Of a stretch of 64,000 nt of DNA, positions 39,767 through 47,880 are shown piece after piece. Below the pieces are notes generated by a model. It had not been told where the DNA came from, ran no database searches, and saw only the letters and a program-made list of their open reading frames with translations. Where the stretch lies: positions 1-64,000 of the forward strand of contig JAZQHO010000213.1 in assembly GCA_045540635.1 (NCBI GenBank). The letters are read 5' to 3'. This DNA comes from Limiplasma sp045540635. Lineage in GTDB: Bacteria > Bacillota > Clostridia > Christensenellales > Aristaeellaceae. The stretch's first letter is position 1, and every line of letters starts with the position of its first letter. Both the position numbers and the translations under genes were made by a program.

Positions 39767-40833
39767 GGGTTTGCCTCCTTCAAAATCTCTTGGGTCTTTT
39801 GCAGGAACACATCCATCTCCTCATCGGAACCGATGGTAATGCGCACATAGGGGCTCAGCCGTTCGCCGCCGAAGTAGCGCACCAGCACGCCCCGATCCTT
39901 CAGTTGCTCGTAATACTCCCTGCCGCTCAGGCGTGGCGGGGCGGCAAAGAGAAAGTTGGTGGAGCTCTCGGTCATGGTAAAGCCCATATCCTTCAAAGCA
40001 GCCGCCGTGCGCTGCCGGGTCGCCATGATCCGTTTGCAGCAGCTTTTAAAATAGGCGGTATCCTTCATGGCCTCCACGCCTGCCAGCATGCTCAGCCGGT
40101 TGATGTTGTAGGGGTGGAAGCTGTTGCGCACCCGCTCCAGATCGTCGATCAAAGCGGGCTGGGCCAATGCATAGCCGATGCGGGCACCCGCCAGCGAACG
40201 GCTCTTGCTGAAGGTGCGAACCACCAGCAGGTTGGGGTAGCGATGGATGAGCGACAGCGCCGACTCACCGCCGAAATCCACATAGGCTTCGTCCACCAGC
40301 ACAACATGCTCCGGGTTGGAGGCAACGATCCTCTCCACCTCCGAAAGCGGCAGCGCAATGGCTGTGGGCGCATTGGGGTTGGCGAAAACCACCATGGAGC
40401 CTGCTCCGCAGAATTTTTCCACCGGCAGGGTGAAATCTTCCCGGAGGGGGATCACCTTGGGGGATACCTGAAACAGCTGGGCAAACACTTTGTAGAAGCC
40501 GTAGCTGATATCCGGAATGGTGACTGGGTGCTCTGCATCGGCAAAGGCAAGGAACGAAAAGCCCAGTGTTTCGTCGGAACCGTTGGTAACGAACACGTTT
40601 TCCGGCTGCAGCCTGTACTGATCGGCAATGGCCTGCTTCAGCGGGCCGATGGTGGGATCGGAGTACAGCTTCAGCTGGCTGACCGCCTCCCGGGTGATGG
40701 CTTCCATCACCCCGGGAGCGGGCGGGTAGGGATTCTCATTGGTATTGAGCTTGATGTAGCTCTTATCCTGCGGCTGCTCGCCCGGCACATAGGGATCAAG
40801 GGCGGAAAGCGCAGGTCTCAGAAACTGGCTCAT
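39763..40833 (-). CDS. hisC: Histidinol-phosphate aminotransferase
   Basis: A 356-residue class II PLP aminotransferase. IKLNTNENPYPPAPGV at the N-terminus, VFVTNGSDETLGF, FANPNAPTAIALPL, VDEAYVDFGG, and the Schiff-base lysine in RTFSKSRSLAGARIGY are all in place. It transaminates imidazole acetol phosphate. It starts 5 bases after hisD and overlaps hisB by four bases. Confidence 0.97.
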   Translation of the reverse strand: MSQFLRPALSALDPYVPGEQPQDKSYIKLNTNENPYPPAPGVMEAITREAVSQLKLYSDPTIGPLKQAIADQYRLQPENVFVTNGSDETLGFSFLAFADAEHPVTIPDISYGFYKVFAQLFQVSPKVIPLREDFTLPVEKFCGAGSMVVFANPNAPTAIALPLSEVERIVASNPEHVVLVDEAYVDFGGESALSLIHRYPNLLVVRTFSKSRSLAGARIGYALAQPALIDDLERVRNSFHPYNINRLSMLAGVEAMKDTAYFKSCCKRIMATRQRTAAALKDMGFTMTESSTNFLFAAPPRLSGREYYEQLKDRGVLVRYFGGERLSPYVRITIGSDEEMDVFLQKTQEILKEANP

Positions 40834-40838
40834 GGTTC

Positions 40839-42122
40839 TTACTCCTTCACGCGGACGCGGACAGCATTGGCATGTGCGCCCAGACCCTCGCGCTCGGCAA
40901 AGCGCATCACATCCTCCGCCACATCCTGCAGGGCCTCGCGGGTGTAGTAAATGTAGCTGGAGCGGCGGCAGAAATCATCTACGCCGAGAGGAGAGGAATA
41001 GCGGGCAGTGCCGCTGGTGGGCAGAGTGTGGTTGGGGCCGGCCAGATAATCGCCCAGCGGTTCGGGGCAGTTGCGGCCCAGGAAGATGCTGCCTGCGTGG
41101 TTGAGCAGGGGCAGCAGACCGAAGGGATCATCCACACACACCTCAAGGTGCTCGGGGGCGATCTCGTCGGCGACCTTGGCGGCATCCTCCAGCGTATCCA
41201 CGATGATGATGCGTCCGTTTTCCTTGATGGAGGTACGGGCGATCTCCTCGCGGGGCAGCTGGCTCAGCTGCTTTTCCACCTCCGCCTGCACGGCGAAGGC
41301 CAGCTTTTCGCTGGTGGTGGCCAGCCATGCAGAGGCCAGCTTGTCGTGCTCAGCCTGAGAGAGCAGATCGGCAGCCACGTGCACGGGGTTGCTCTTTTCA
41401 TCGGCAATGACCATGATCTCGCTGGGGCCTGCCACCATATCCACATCGATAAGACCCTGCGCATAGCACAGCTGCTTGGCGGTGGCAACGAAGATGTTGC
41501 CGGGGCCCACGATCTTGTCCACCTTGGGTACGGACTCGGTGCCGTAAGCCAGCGCTGCAACCGCCTGCGCACCGCCCAGCTTGACGATGGTGCGCACACC
41601 GGCGATCTTGGCTGCCGCAAGGATAACGGCGGGCACATTGCCCTCCTTGTCGGGGGGCGTGGTCATAACGATATTTTCAACACCGGCGATCTTGGCGGGG
41701 ATGGCATCCATCAGCACGGAGCTGGGGTAGCGGGCCGTGCCGCCGGGCACATACAGACCCACGCTCTTGAGGGGCAGCACACGCTGACCCACCACAACGC
41801 CCGCCTTGGGAGTATCCACAAAACCGGTGCGCTTCTGCTGCAGGTGGAAGCGCTCAATGTTGGCAGCCGCCAGCTCCATGGTGGCGATCAGCTCAGGCTC
41901 CACGGCGTTGTAGGCAGCTTCCACCTCCGCATCGGTCACAAGCAGAGTCTGGGGGCGTACACCGTCGAACTTTTCACAATAGTCCAGCACGGCCTTGTCG
42001 CCGCCCTTGCGGATGGTTTCAAGGATCTCGCTGACGATGGCGGTAACATCCTTTTTGGTTTCCTCGGCGCGGTTGAGCAGCTCATCTGCGCGCTGACCGC
42101 TGTATTTCATGATCTTCATCAT
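40839..42122 (-). CDS. hisD: Histidinol dehydrogenase
   Basis: A 427-residue zinc-dependent NAD enzyme performing the last two oxidations to histidine. LYVPGGTARYPSSVLMDAIP, GAQAVAALAYGTESVPKVDKI, VGPGNIFVATAKQL, VDMVAGPSEIMVIADE and the catalytic/zinc region DLLSQAEHD and SGTARYSSPLGVDDF are typical. Length matches the family. Four-base overlap with hisG. Confidence 0.97.
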   Translation of the reverse strand: MMKIMKYSGQRADELLNRAEETKKDVTAIVSEILETIRKGGDKAVLDYCEKFDGVRPQTLLVTDAEVEAAYNAVEPELIATMELAAANIERFHLQQKRTGFVDTPKAGVVVGQRVLPLKSVGLYVPGGTARYPSSVLMDAIPAKIAGVENIVMTTPPDKEGNVPAVILAAAKIAGVRTIVKLGGAQAVAALAYGTESVPKVDKIVGPGNIFVATAKQLCYAQGLIDVDMVAGPSEIMVIADEKSNPVHVAADLLSQAEHDKLASAWLATTSEKLAFAVQAEVEKQLSQLPREEIARTSIKENGRIIIVDTLEDAAKVADEIAPEHLEVCVDDPFGLLPLLNHAGSIFLGRNCPEPLGDYLAGPNHTLPTSGTARYSSPLGVDDFCRRSSYIYYTREALQDVAEDVMRFAEREGLGAHANAVRVRVKE

Positions 42123-42760
42123 TTCTTTTCACCTGCTTTTTCCGTAATCACTGCCGCCAGTTTTTCCTGGATCTCCCGGATCTGAGCCTCCTTGAACTTC
42201 ATGGAGGCCTTGTTGGCGATAAACCTTGCGCTGATGGGAAGGATCTCCCGGCGCACATCCAGCCCGTTCTGCTTGAGGGTGGTGCCGGTCTCCACAATAT
42301 CCACGATCACATCGCTGAGGCCCAGAATGGGCGCCAGCTCGATGGAGCCGTTCAGCTTGATGACCTCGATCTCCCGGCTGATGCCTGCATAAAACTTCTT
42401 GGCAATGCGGGGGTACTTGGTCGCCACCCGTAGGGGGCGCTGCCGGTTCTCCTGAAAATCCACCGGGGCTGCTTCTGCCATGCGGCACTTGCCAAAGCCC
42501 AGATCCAGCAGCTCATACACATCGTTGCCGCCTTCCAGCAGCACATCCTTGCCCACAACGCCGATATCGGCTGCGCCGTGCTCCACATAGATGGCCACAT
42601 CGGAGGGCTTTACCAGCAGGTAGCTCACCTCGCCATCCGGATCGCGCAAAACCAGCTTGCGGTCGCCGTCCTCCATGGCACGGCAGTCGTAGCCGATCTC
42701 CTTGAAAAGATTGTATACCTTATCGCCCAGTCTTCCCTTGGGCAGAGCCACATTCAGCAT
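42119..42760 (-). CDS. hisG: ATP phosphoribosyltransferase catalytic subunit (short form)
   Basis: A 213-residue HisG lacking the C-terminal ACT-like regulatory domain of the long form. NVALPKGRLGDKVYNLF at the N-terminus, RPSDVAIYVEHGAADIGVVG-like segment, VATKYPRIAKKFY and the PRPP-binding VDIVETGTTLKQNGL are present. It commits ATP and PRPP to histidine synthesis. Short HisG needs HisZ for activity and feedback inhibition, and hisZ lies one base upstream. Confidence 0.97.
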   Translation of the reverse strand: MLNVALPKGRLGDKVYNLFKEIGYDCRAMEDGDRKLVLRDPDGEVSYLLVKPSDVAIYVEHGAADIGVVGKDVLLEGGNDVYELLDLGFGKCRMAEAAPVDFQENRQRPLRVATKYPRIAKKFYAGISREIEVIKLNGSIELAPILGLSDVIVDIVETGTTLKQNGLDVRREILPISARFIANKASMKFKEAQIREIQEKLAAVITEKAGEKK

Positions 42761-42761
42761 C

Positions 42762-43877
42762 TTACTCCACCTCCACAAAGCGTTCGCCGTCGAAACGGTA
42801 CCGGCGGTAGGCCTCCACATCCGCGTTCTCGCTGGAGGTGACATACACCCGCAGCTTGAAATCCCGCAGATGCTTTGCGGCTGCCAGCACCTTGGCTGCA
42901 TCATCCTCAGGGGAATAGGTGGCCAGAATATCCACCGGATCCTTGTGGGGCAGCATGAACAGGCTGTTGAGCTCATCCAGATAAAGGGCAAAACCGAAGC
43001 CGTCCGCATCCTTGCCCATCTTGGTCATGAGCCGGTCGTAGCGGCCGCCGCTGAGCACGGCTCTGGGGGAACCCTGCACATAGCCGCGGAATACGATGCC
43101 GTTGTAGTACTCCAGATCGCTGGTGATGGAGAAATCGAACCGGATCCGGTTCTGCAGATCCAGCGCCTTCAGATCGCCGTACAGCTGAACCAGCTCCCCG
43201 GCAGCCCGGCGGCTTTCCTCGTTGCAGGCCAGCTCTGCTGCGGCCTGCAGCACTTTTTCCGACGAGCCGGAGAGGGTGAGCAGCTTTTCAAAACGCTGCG
43301 CGTTCTCTTCGCCGACTCCCTTGCCCAGCAGCAGCTTGCGCAGTTCGTGCACATTCTTCTGGCTGATATGGTGGAAGGCCTCGCGCCGGGTCTCTTCATC
43401 CAGCCCGCATTCGTTCATCATGCCGGCGATCACGCCCATATGGCTGATATCCAGCACATACTCCCGGTGGCAGAAGCTCAGGCTTTCCAGCGCCAGCCAC
43501 AGCACCTCGCCGGTGGCGTAGCGGTCCACATTACCCAGATATTCCACGCCGATCTGCTGGATCTCCTTGAACTCGTGATCGGTGGGAGAGGCGCGGTACA
43601 CGCTTTCAATATAGTAAAGCTTCTCAACGCCTTCCCGGCCCTGACCGGCGTGCTTGACGATGGACAGGGTCACGTCCGGCTTGAGGGCCATCAGCTTGCC
43701 GCTGCCGTCGGTAAAGCTCAGCACCCGCTTGCTGGTGAGGAAGCTCTTGTTTTCCAGATAGAGATCGTACTCCTCAAACCGACGCATGGGGAAACGCACG
43801 CAGCCATGACCCTGATACAGCTCCCGAAGGGCCAGCACCAGTTTTTCCTGTGCGCTGAGAAAAGTCATCATACTCAT
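42762..43877 (-). CDS. hisZ: ATP phosphoribosyltransferase regulatory subunit
   Basis: A 371-residue class II aminoacyl-tRNA synthetase-like protein related to HisRS. Motif 2-like region YRASPTDHEFKEIQQIGVEYLG and the C-terminal RAVLSGGRYDRLMTKMGKDADGFGFAL are visible. It lacks the anticodon-binding domain and pairs with short HisG as the regulatory subunit. It is the first gene of the operon, with AAGGAGG 8 bases before the ATG. The leader is only about 36 bases, so there is no room for a T-box. Confidence 0.94.
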   Translation of the reverse strand: MSMMTFLSAQEKLVLALRELYQGHGCVRFPMRRFEEYDLYLENKSFLTSKRVLSFTDGSGKLMALKPDVTLSIVKHAGQGREGVEKLYYIESVYRASPTDHEFKEIQQIGVEYLGNVDRYATGEVLWLALESLSFCHREYVLDISHMGVIAGMMNECGLDEETRREAFHHISQKNVHELRKLLLGKGVGEENAQRFEKLLTLSGSSEKVLQAAAELACNEESRRAAGELVQLYGDLKALDLQNRIRFDFSITSDLEYYNGIVFRGYVQGSPRAVLSGGRYDRLMTKMGKDADGFGFALYLDELNSLFMLPHKDPVDILATYSPEDDAAKVLAAAKHLRDFKLRVYVTSSENADVEAYRRYRFDGERFVEVE

Positions 43878-43919
43878 TCCACATCCTCCTTACGGCCTGC
43901 CCCGTGCAGGCATGGGGTG

Positions 43920-43948
43920 ATCTTAGCACACTTTACCGCTTTAGTCAA
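43920..43948 (-). promoter_or_regulatory. Promoter of the histidine operon
   Basis: On the minus strand TTGACT and TAAGAT with 17-base spacing. Between it and hisZ lies a small GCCTGC/GCAGGC hairpin; its role is unknown. Confidence 0.75.
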
Positions 43949-43978
43949 GTAAATCGCTAAAATACCGATGATTTCATC

Positions 43979-44006
43979 TTGCATTTTTGCCACGATATAC
44001 TATAAT
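43979..44006 (+). promoter_or_regulatory. Promoter of mscL
   Basis: TTGCAT and perfect TATAAT with 16-base spacing, divergent from the histidine operon promoter. Confidence 0.75.
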
Positions 44007-44061
44007 ACAGAAGGAATCCCAAATCAACCATAGTACAGCGGAAAGGCAGGGACTTTTTCCA

Positions 44062-44523
44062 ATGAAGAAACTCATCAACGAATTCAAGGCCTTCTGTGCC
44101 AAGGGCAACATCCTTGAGCTTGCCACCGGTATGATGATCGGTAGCGCGTTTACCACCATCGTCAACTCTCTGGTAAACGATGTGCTGATGCCCGTGATCG
44201 GTATCCTGACCGGTGGTCTGGATATGAGCGGTCTGTTTATCCCGCTGGACTTCCAGTTCGGCCAGTATGCCAACATCGATGCCGCCAAGGCCGCCGGTGT
44301 GGGCACGCTGAACTACGGTGCCTTCCTGCAGGCCATCATCAATTTCCTGATCATTGCCTTCTGCATCTTCATGCTGGTAAAGGCCATGTCCAAGCTGCTG
44401 CCCAAGAAGGAAGAGGCTCCCAAGAAGGAAGACCGTACCTGCCCCTACTGCAAGATGGTGGTACACGACGAAGCCACCAAGTGCCCCCATTGCGCCAGCG
44501 AGCTGCCCGCTCAGGCCGAATAA
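44062..44523 (+). CDS. mscL: Large-conductance mechanosensitive channel with C-terminal zinc ribbon
   Basis: A 153-residue membrane protein. The N-terminal amphipathic helix and TM1 (FKAFCAKGNILELATGMMIG, TTIVNSLVNDVLMPVIG) and TM2 (FLQAIINFLIIAFCIFMLV) are classic MscL. It opens under membrane tension to release osmolytes. After the usual lysine/glutamate cytoplasmic segment there is an added CPYC-x10-CPHC zinc-ribbon motif at the very C-terminus, not present in the E. coli protein. ATG 44062 is chosen by homology; the ribosome-binding site (AAAGGCAGG) is weaker and more distant than at neighbours. Confidence 0.95.
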   Translation: MKKLINEFKAFCAKGNILELATGMMIGSAFTTIVNSLVNDVLMPVIGILTGGLDMSGLFIPLDFQFGQYANIDAAKAAGVGTLNYGAFLQAIINFLIIAFCIFMLVKAMSKLLPKKEEAPKKEDRTCPYCKMVVHDEATKCPHCASELPAQAE

Positions 44524-44545
44524 GCCAAAGGCAAACCATAACGAA

Positions 44546-44586
44546 CAGACCGTATCCGCTGCATGCGGATACGGGCTGTCATTTTT
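44546..44586 (+). terminator. Intrinsic terminator of mscL
   Basis: Stem CAG-CCGTATCCGC / GCGGATACGG-CTG with a 5-base loop followed by a T-rich tract. It abuts the end of the convergent SH3 gene. Confidence 0.8.
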
Positions 44587-45994
44587 ACTCTGCGATCTTT
44601 ACGAAGTTTTCCATTACATAGGCGCAGAGGCCGTCTGCCTCCACCAGCGCCCAGCCGCCACCGGTGGAAAGCACCGTTACCTCGGTGCCGGTGGGCAGCA
44701 CTGCCGCTTTGGCGCTGTTGCGGTCAGGAGCATTGCGCAGATTCACGCTCTCGCTGCCGTCCGCTTCCTCTCCGCGGGTAAGGATGCCGCTTGCAGGCCG
44801 ATCGGGGTTCTTCTGCCCTTCGGCGACGATGAGCACCTCCGCTGCTCCATCCTCCTCTGGCTGTGCTTTCTCGCCATCAGGGGCGGTTTCCATGTCCTTG
44901 CCGGTGGCGCTGACAATACCCTTGCCGGTGATGCGCAGGTAGCGAAGGCAATCCAGCCGCAACCAGCCCTCCTGCCCGGCAGCATTGACCCGGGCGTATT
45001 CATCTCCGATCTCCAGCACCGCCACCAGCTGCCCTGCCTTCAGCTGCGTGATCACCTTCGCCTCTTTGGAAGGCTCTGCGCGGAGACCGGCCTGTCCGGT
45101 GCGGGGCGCATGCAGATAGCCGACCTTGCGTTCATCGGTGGGGTCATCGCCAAAAGTAAGCTCTGCGGTGGGCACCTCCACCATTCCTTCATCGGTCTCG
45201 ATCAGGCAGGTAACAACGCCCACACGGGCTACCAGTACATTTTCGGAGCCGCCGTCGGGCAGCTCCCGAATGGCAGCGAAGGGAGCTGCTTTTTCCTCCT
45301 TGCTGCCTTTCTCGCTGCCGGTCTCTTCTTCATCAGGCTCGGCTGTAGCATCGGGAGCGGTGTCGGTTTCGCTGTCGGGGGCTTCCGCTTCTCCGGCAGC
45401 ACCGTCTGTATCGTTTGCATCGTCTGATCCGGCGGTGTTTTCCGCACCATCTGCGTCGGCTTCGGTATCCTCTGAGTCGGTATCACCTTCGGTTTCTTCT
45501 GCCTCGGTATCATCCTCGGCATCAACAGCGCTGTCTGCGCCATCTGTGTCCTCGGCACCGTCTGCATCATCGCCGCCTTCGCTCCCGCCGGTAACGGTGC
45601 TGTCCCCCGCCTCCTCCGCAGGTGGATCCGTCACGACCGGCGTAAGGGTATTGGGCTGCGCCACTTCTCCGGTTGCGCCCCCGGCTGCGGGAGGCTCCTC
45701 GCTCAGATCCTCCGTTACCACCCAGCCGGATACAGCGCCAAAATGCACATAGGTGCGGCCCTCCTCCACGCCATTGGTCACGGTAAGGCGGGCTCCGTTG
45801 GCCACTCTGCCGATCAAGCTCCCTTCAGCATCGTACAGGGCAACATAACCGCTTTCGTTGCTTGCATAACGGTAGCCGGTCACGATATACGCATCTTCGC
45901 CAATCTGCTGCGCAAAGGCTGCGGGTAGAACCGCAGCAAACACCAGCGCTGCCAGCAGCAGGCTGCCAAGCCGTCGAATCTTTGTTTTCATCAT
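44585..45994 (-). CDS. Secreted SH3-domain protein with long acidic linker
   Basis: A 469-residue exported protein. A signal peptide (about 1-28, ends AFA) precedes an SH3-like module (residues 30-98: YIVTGYRYASNESGYVALYD, GWVVTEDL). Then comes a linker of about 120 residues made almost only of Asp, Glu, Thr, Ala, Gly and Ser (about 105-235). Further SH3-like modules follow (RTGQAGLRAEPSKEAKVITQ near 300; SVNLRNAPDRNSAKAAVLPT near 420). The acidic linker may bind cations or extend the modules from the wall. ATG 45994 or the adjacent ATG 45991 are both possible behind AAGGAGG. Confidence 0.78.
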   Translation of the reverse strand: MMKTKIRRLGSLLLAALVFAAVLPAAFAQQIGEDAYIVTGYRYASNESGYVALYDAEGSLIGRVANGARLTVTNGVEEGRTYVHFGAVSGWVVTEDLSEEPPAAGGATGEVAQPNTLTPVVTDPPAEEAGDSTVTGGSEGGDDADGAEDTDGADSAVDAEDDTEAEETEGDTDSEDTEADADGAENTAGSDDANDTDGAAGEAEAPDSETDTAPDATAEPDEEETGSEKGSKEEKAAPFAAIRELPDGGSENVLVARVGVVTCLIETDEGMVEVPTAELTFGDDPTDERKVGYLHAPRTGQAGLRAEPSKEAKVITQLKAGQLVAVLEIGDEYARVNAAGQEGWLRLDCLRYLRITGKGIVSATGKDMETAPDGEKAQPEEDGAAEVLIVAEGQKNPDRPASGILTRGEEADGSESVNLRNAPDRNSAKAAVLPTGTEVTVLSTGGGWALVEADGLCAYVMENFVKIAE

Positions 45995-46045
45995 TATCTC
46001 CTCCTTGAAACGAATTTGTAATCATTTCTTAACAATTACATTCTC

Positions 46046-46075
46046 ATTATACAAATCCGGCTGCGGGAGGGTCAA
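46046..46075 (-). promoter_or_regulatory. Promoter of the acidic SH3 protein gene
   Basis: TTGACC and perfect TATAAT with 18-base spacing on the minus strand. Confidence 0.75.
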
Positions 46076-46141
46076 GACAGCACATGTAAACAAAAGCACC
46101 GCAAAGCTTATTTGTTATTCTTGTAAACACAGCAAGCAAAA

Positions 46142-46179
46142 AGCGCTCTCTGCGGCAGTGCCTGGCCGCAGAGAGCGCT
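46142..46179 (-). terminator. Intrinsic terminator of the ECF sigma/anti-sigma operon
   Basis: Perfect 15-bp stem AGCGCTCTCTGCGGC/GCCGCAGAGAGCGCT followed by TTTTT on the minus strand. Confidence 0.92.
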
Positions 46180-46191
46180 GTAGAGAATAAC

Positions 46192-47127
46192 TTACTTTGC
46201 TGCTTCGAAGGCTTCAAAGAAACCGGGACAGCTCCAGCTGCCGCAGGCGCTGATCACATCATCGCCCACCAGAAGCTGCAGCACCAGACCATTGGTAAGG
46301 CCGATCTGCAGCGAACCGGTACCGGTGCTGGCGGTGCTGCAAAAATCCGCATCCTCCAGCAGCACCTTCATCAGCTTACGGGCAGCCTTACCGGAGACAG
46401 TGGAGCCGTTGAGCAGGATCCAATCCACATCGTCCGGGTCGCAGAGGGTATCGCCCAGCGTTTCGTTGCCGATGGTGGCAGTGCCGGAATAGCTGATGCG
46501 CTGGAACACCCGCAGGCTGCCGTCCACACGGGCGGCGACCATTGCACCCTCCATGCCTTCGATGGCGAATACGGGCTCGCCTGGGCCTGCCGCATTGGAA
46601 ACGATGTTGCCACTGCCCAGTGCAGGCTCCAGATTATACTCGTTGACCAGCCCCAGCTCGCCGCCCAGCAGCGAGGATGAGATGCCGTCCGGGTAGGTAA
46701 GCATGCGATAGGTGGCACCATTAACCATGATCAGCGGGAAGCTGTTGCCCTGACCGGTGGCAAACAGGGTGTCTCCGCTGCGCTTGCCTGCGCCGCTCAT
46801 GGTGATGCTGTTGCCCGGCAGATCGCTCAGGGCAGGGGGGGCTTCTGTCACCTTGGCGGTACCGGCGGCGTGGGAATCCAGCAGACTGTGCTGCGTATTG
46901 ATGAGCATGGGACTGTTGCCGGTATCGGTCGCCCAAAGCACGCCACCCACGCAAAGCACCAGCGCGCAGCAAATGGCTGTTGCCACCTGCCAGCGGGGGG
47001 CGGTGTGGTAGCTCTGGTGCTTCCCTTCGGCTGCGTTGATGCGGATCCGTGCCAGCAGGCGGGTATCCGCCTCCAGACCGCCCAGCTGGCGGTCTGCGAT
47101 CTCCGGCAGTTGATTGAGCGCTTTCAT
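46192..47127 (-). CDS. Putative anti-sigma factor, single-pass membrane protein
   Basis: A 311-residue protein. A short cytoplasmic N-terminus (about 1-45) is followed by one membrane helix (VATAICCALVLCVGGVLWA, 48-66) and an extracytoplasmic domain of about 240 residues without a recognised fold. It overlaps the ECF sigma gene by four bases, the standard layout for a cognate membrane anti-sigma factor that holds the sigma factor until an envelope signal arrives. No zinc-binding HxxxCxxC motif is present. The function is inferred from position and topology. Confidence 0.72.
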   Translation of the reverse strand: MKALNQLPEIADRQLGGLEADTRLLARIRINAAEGKHQSYHTAPRWQVATAICCALVLCVGGVLWATDTGNSPMLINTQHSLLDSHAAGTAKVTEAPPALSDLPGNSITMSGAGKRSGDTLFATGQGNSFPLIMVNGATYRMLTYPDGISSSLLGGELGLVNEYNLEPALGSGNIVSNAAGPGEPVFAIEGMEGAMVAARVDGSLRVFQRISYSGTATIGNETLGDTLCDPDDVDWILLNGSTVSGKAARKLMKVLLEDADFCSTASTGTGSLQIGLTNGLVLQLLVGDDVISACGSWSCPGFFEAFEAAK

Positions 47128-47612
47128 GATGCAAGTCCTCCTTCGGTCAGTATCTGTTCCAGCTTCTTTCGTGCACGGGAAAGGCGGCTGGAGATCGTGC
47201 CTTCCGGCAGATCGAGCATCTCTGCGATCTCGCTGATGCCGTACCCCTGATAATAATATAGCAATATCACCTCGCGGAAGGTGGCGGGCAGCTTGTGGAT
47301 GGCTACCATCATAGCCTCTTCGTCCTCCCGTCGCTGGTGCTCATCCGGCGCGGGGATCAATTCGAATACCGGGCTGCCAAGCACCACCCGCTTCACCCAT
47401 GCACCGCGCCACAGATCCCGGCAGCGGTTGAGGGCCACCTTCAGCAGCCATGCTTTTTCGCGCCCTTCTTCCAGATCCGGTGCATTGGTCAGCAGGCGCA
47501 CAAAAACATCCTGACAGACATCCTCCGCCCGTTGGCGGTCGCCCAGATAGAAGTAGCTGACGCGAAGCACATCGGTTGCATACTTCTCGTAGAGTTCTTC
47601 AAAGTTCGTCAT
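47124..47612 (-). CDS. ECF-family RNA polymerase sigma factor
   Basis: A 162-residue sigma-70 factor with region 2 (LYEKYATDVLRVSYFYLGDR, AEDVCQDVFVRLL) and region 4 (LPATFREVILLYYYQGYGIS, then LDLPEGTISSRLSRARKKL). Regions 1 and 3 are absent, as in ECF sigmas. ATG 47612 follows GGAGG at 7 bases. It is coupled to a membrane anti-sigma gene, so it probably controls a response to envelope conditions. Target promoters cannot be read from this window with confidence. Confidence 0.94.
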   Translation of the reverse strand: MTNFEELYEKYATDVLRVSYFYLGDRQRAEDVCQDVFVRLLTNAPDLEEGREKAWLLKVALNRCRDLWRGAWVKRVVLGSPVFELIPAPDEHQRREDEEAMMVAIHKLPATFREVILLYYYQGYGISEIAEMLDLPEGTISSRLSRARKKLEQILTEGGLAS

Positions 47613-47832
47613 TCCCGAACCTCCGTATACCGCAAGGCTGCGTACTTTTTGTGCCATTCAGCAGCCCGCTCAAACACTTAACGAAGCAGCGTTTCTTTTT
47701 CTTGCACCAAAAACCATTTTTTCTGAAAACTTTTTTGCGCCATTTGCGCACACAGCAATGATAGCACGTACGCCCCTGCTTTGGAAGCGGTACTTTTTAC
47801 AAAGTGTTCACCATCCCCATAGGCAATTGTGC

Positions 47833-47838
47833 TATAAT
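47833..47838 (+). promoter_or_regulatory. -10 box of the GldA/F/G-like ABC operon
   Basis: Perfect TATAAT 42 bases before the GTG start. The best -35 candidate (TTCACC) has a 19-base spacing, so only the -10 is annotated. Confidence 0.5.
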
Positions 47839-47880
47839 AGGCGGGAAAAAAACAACCACCGGAAGGGAGGCTGGCCCCCA

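Noticed and set aside
43878..43980. Histidine T-box or leader peptide before hisZ
   Set aside because: The promoter leaves only about 36 bases of leader, without a T-box sequence, histidine-codon run or terminator.
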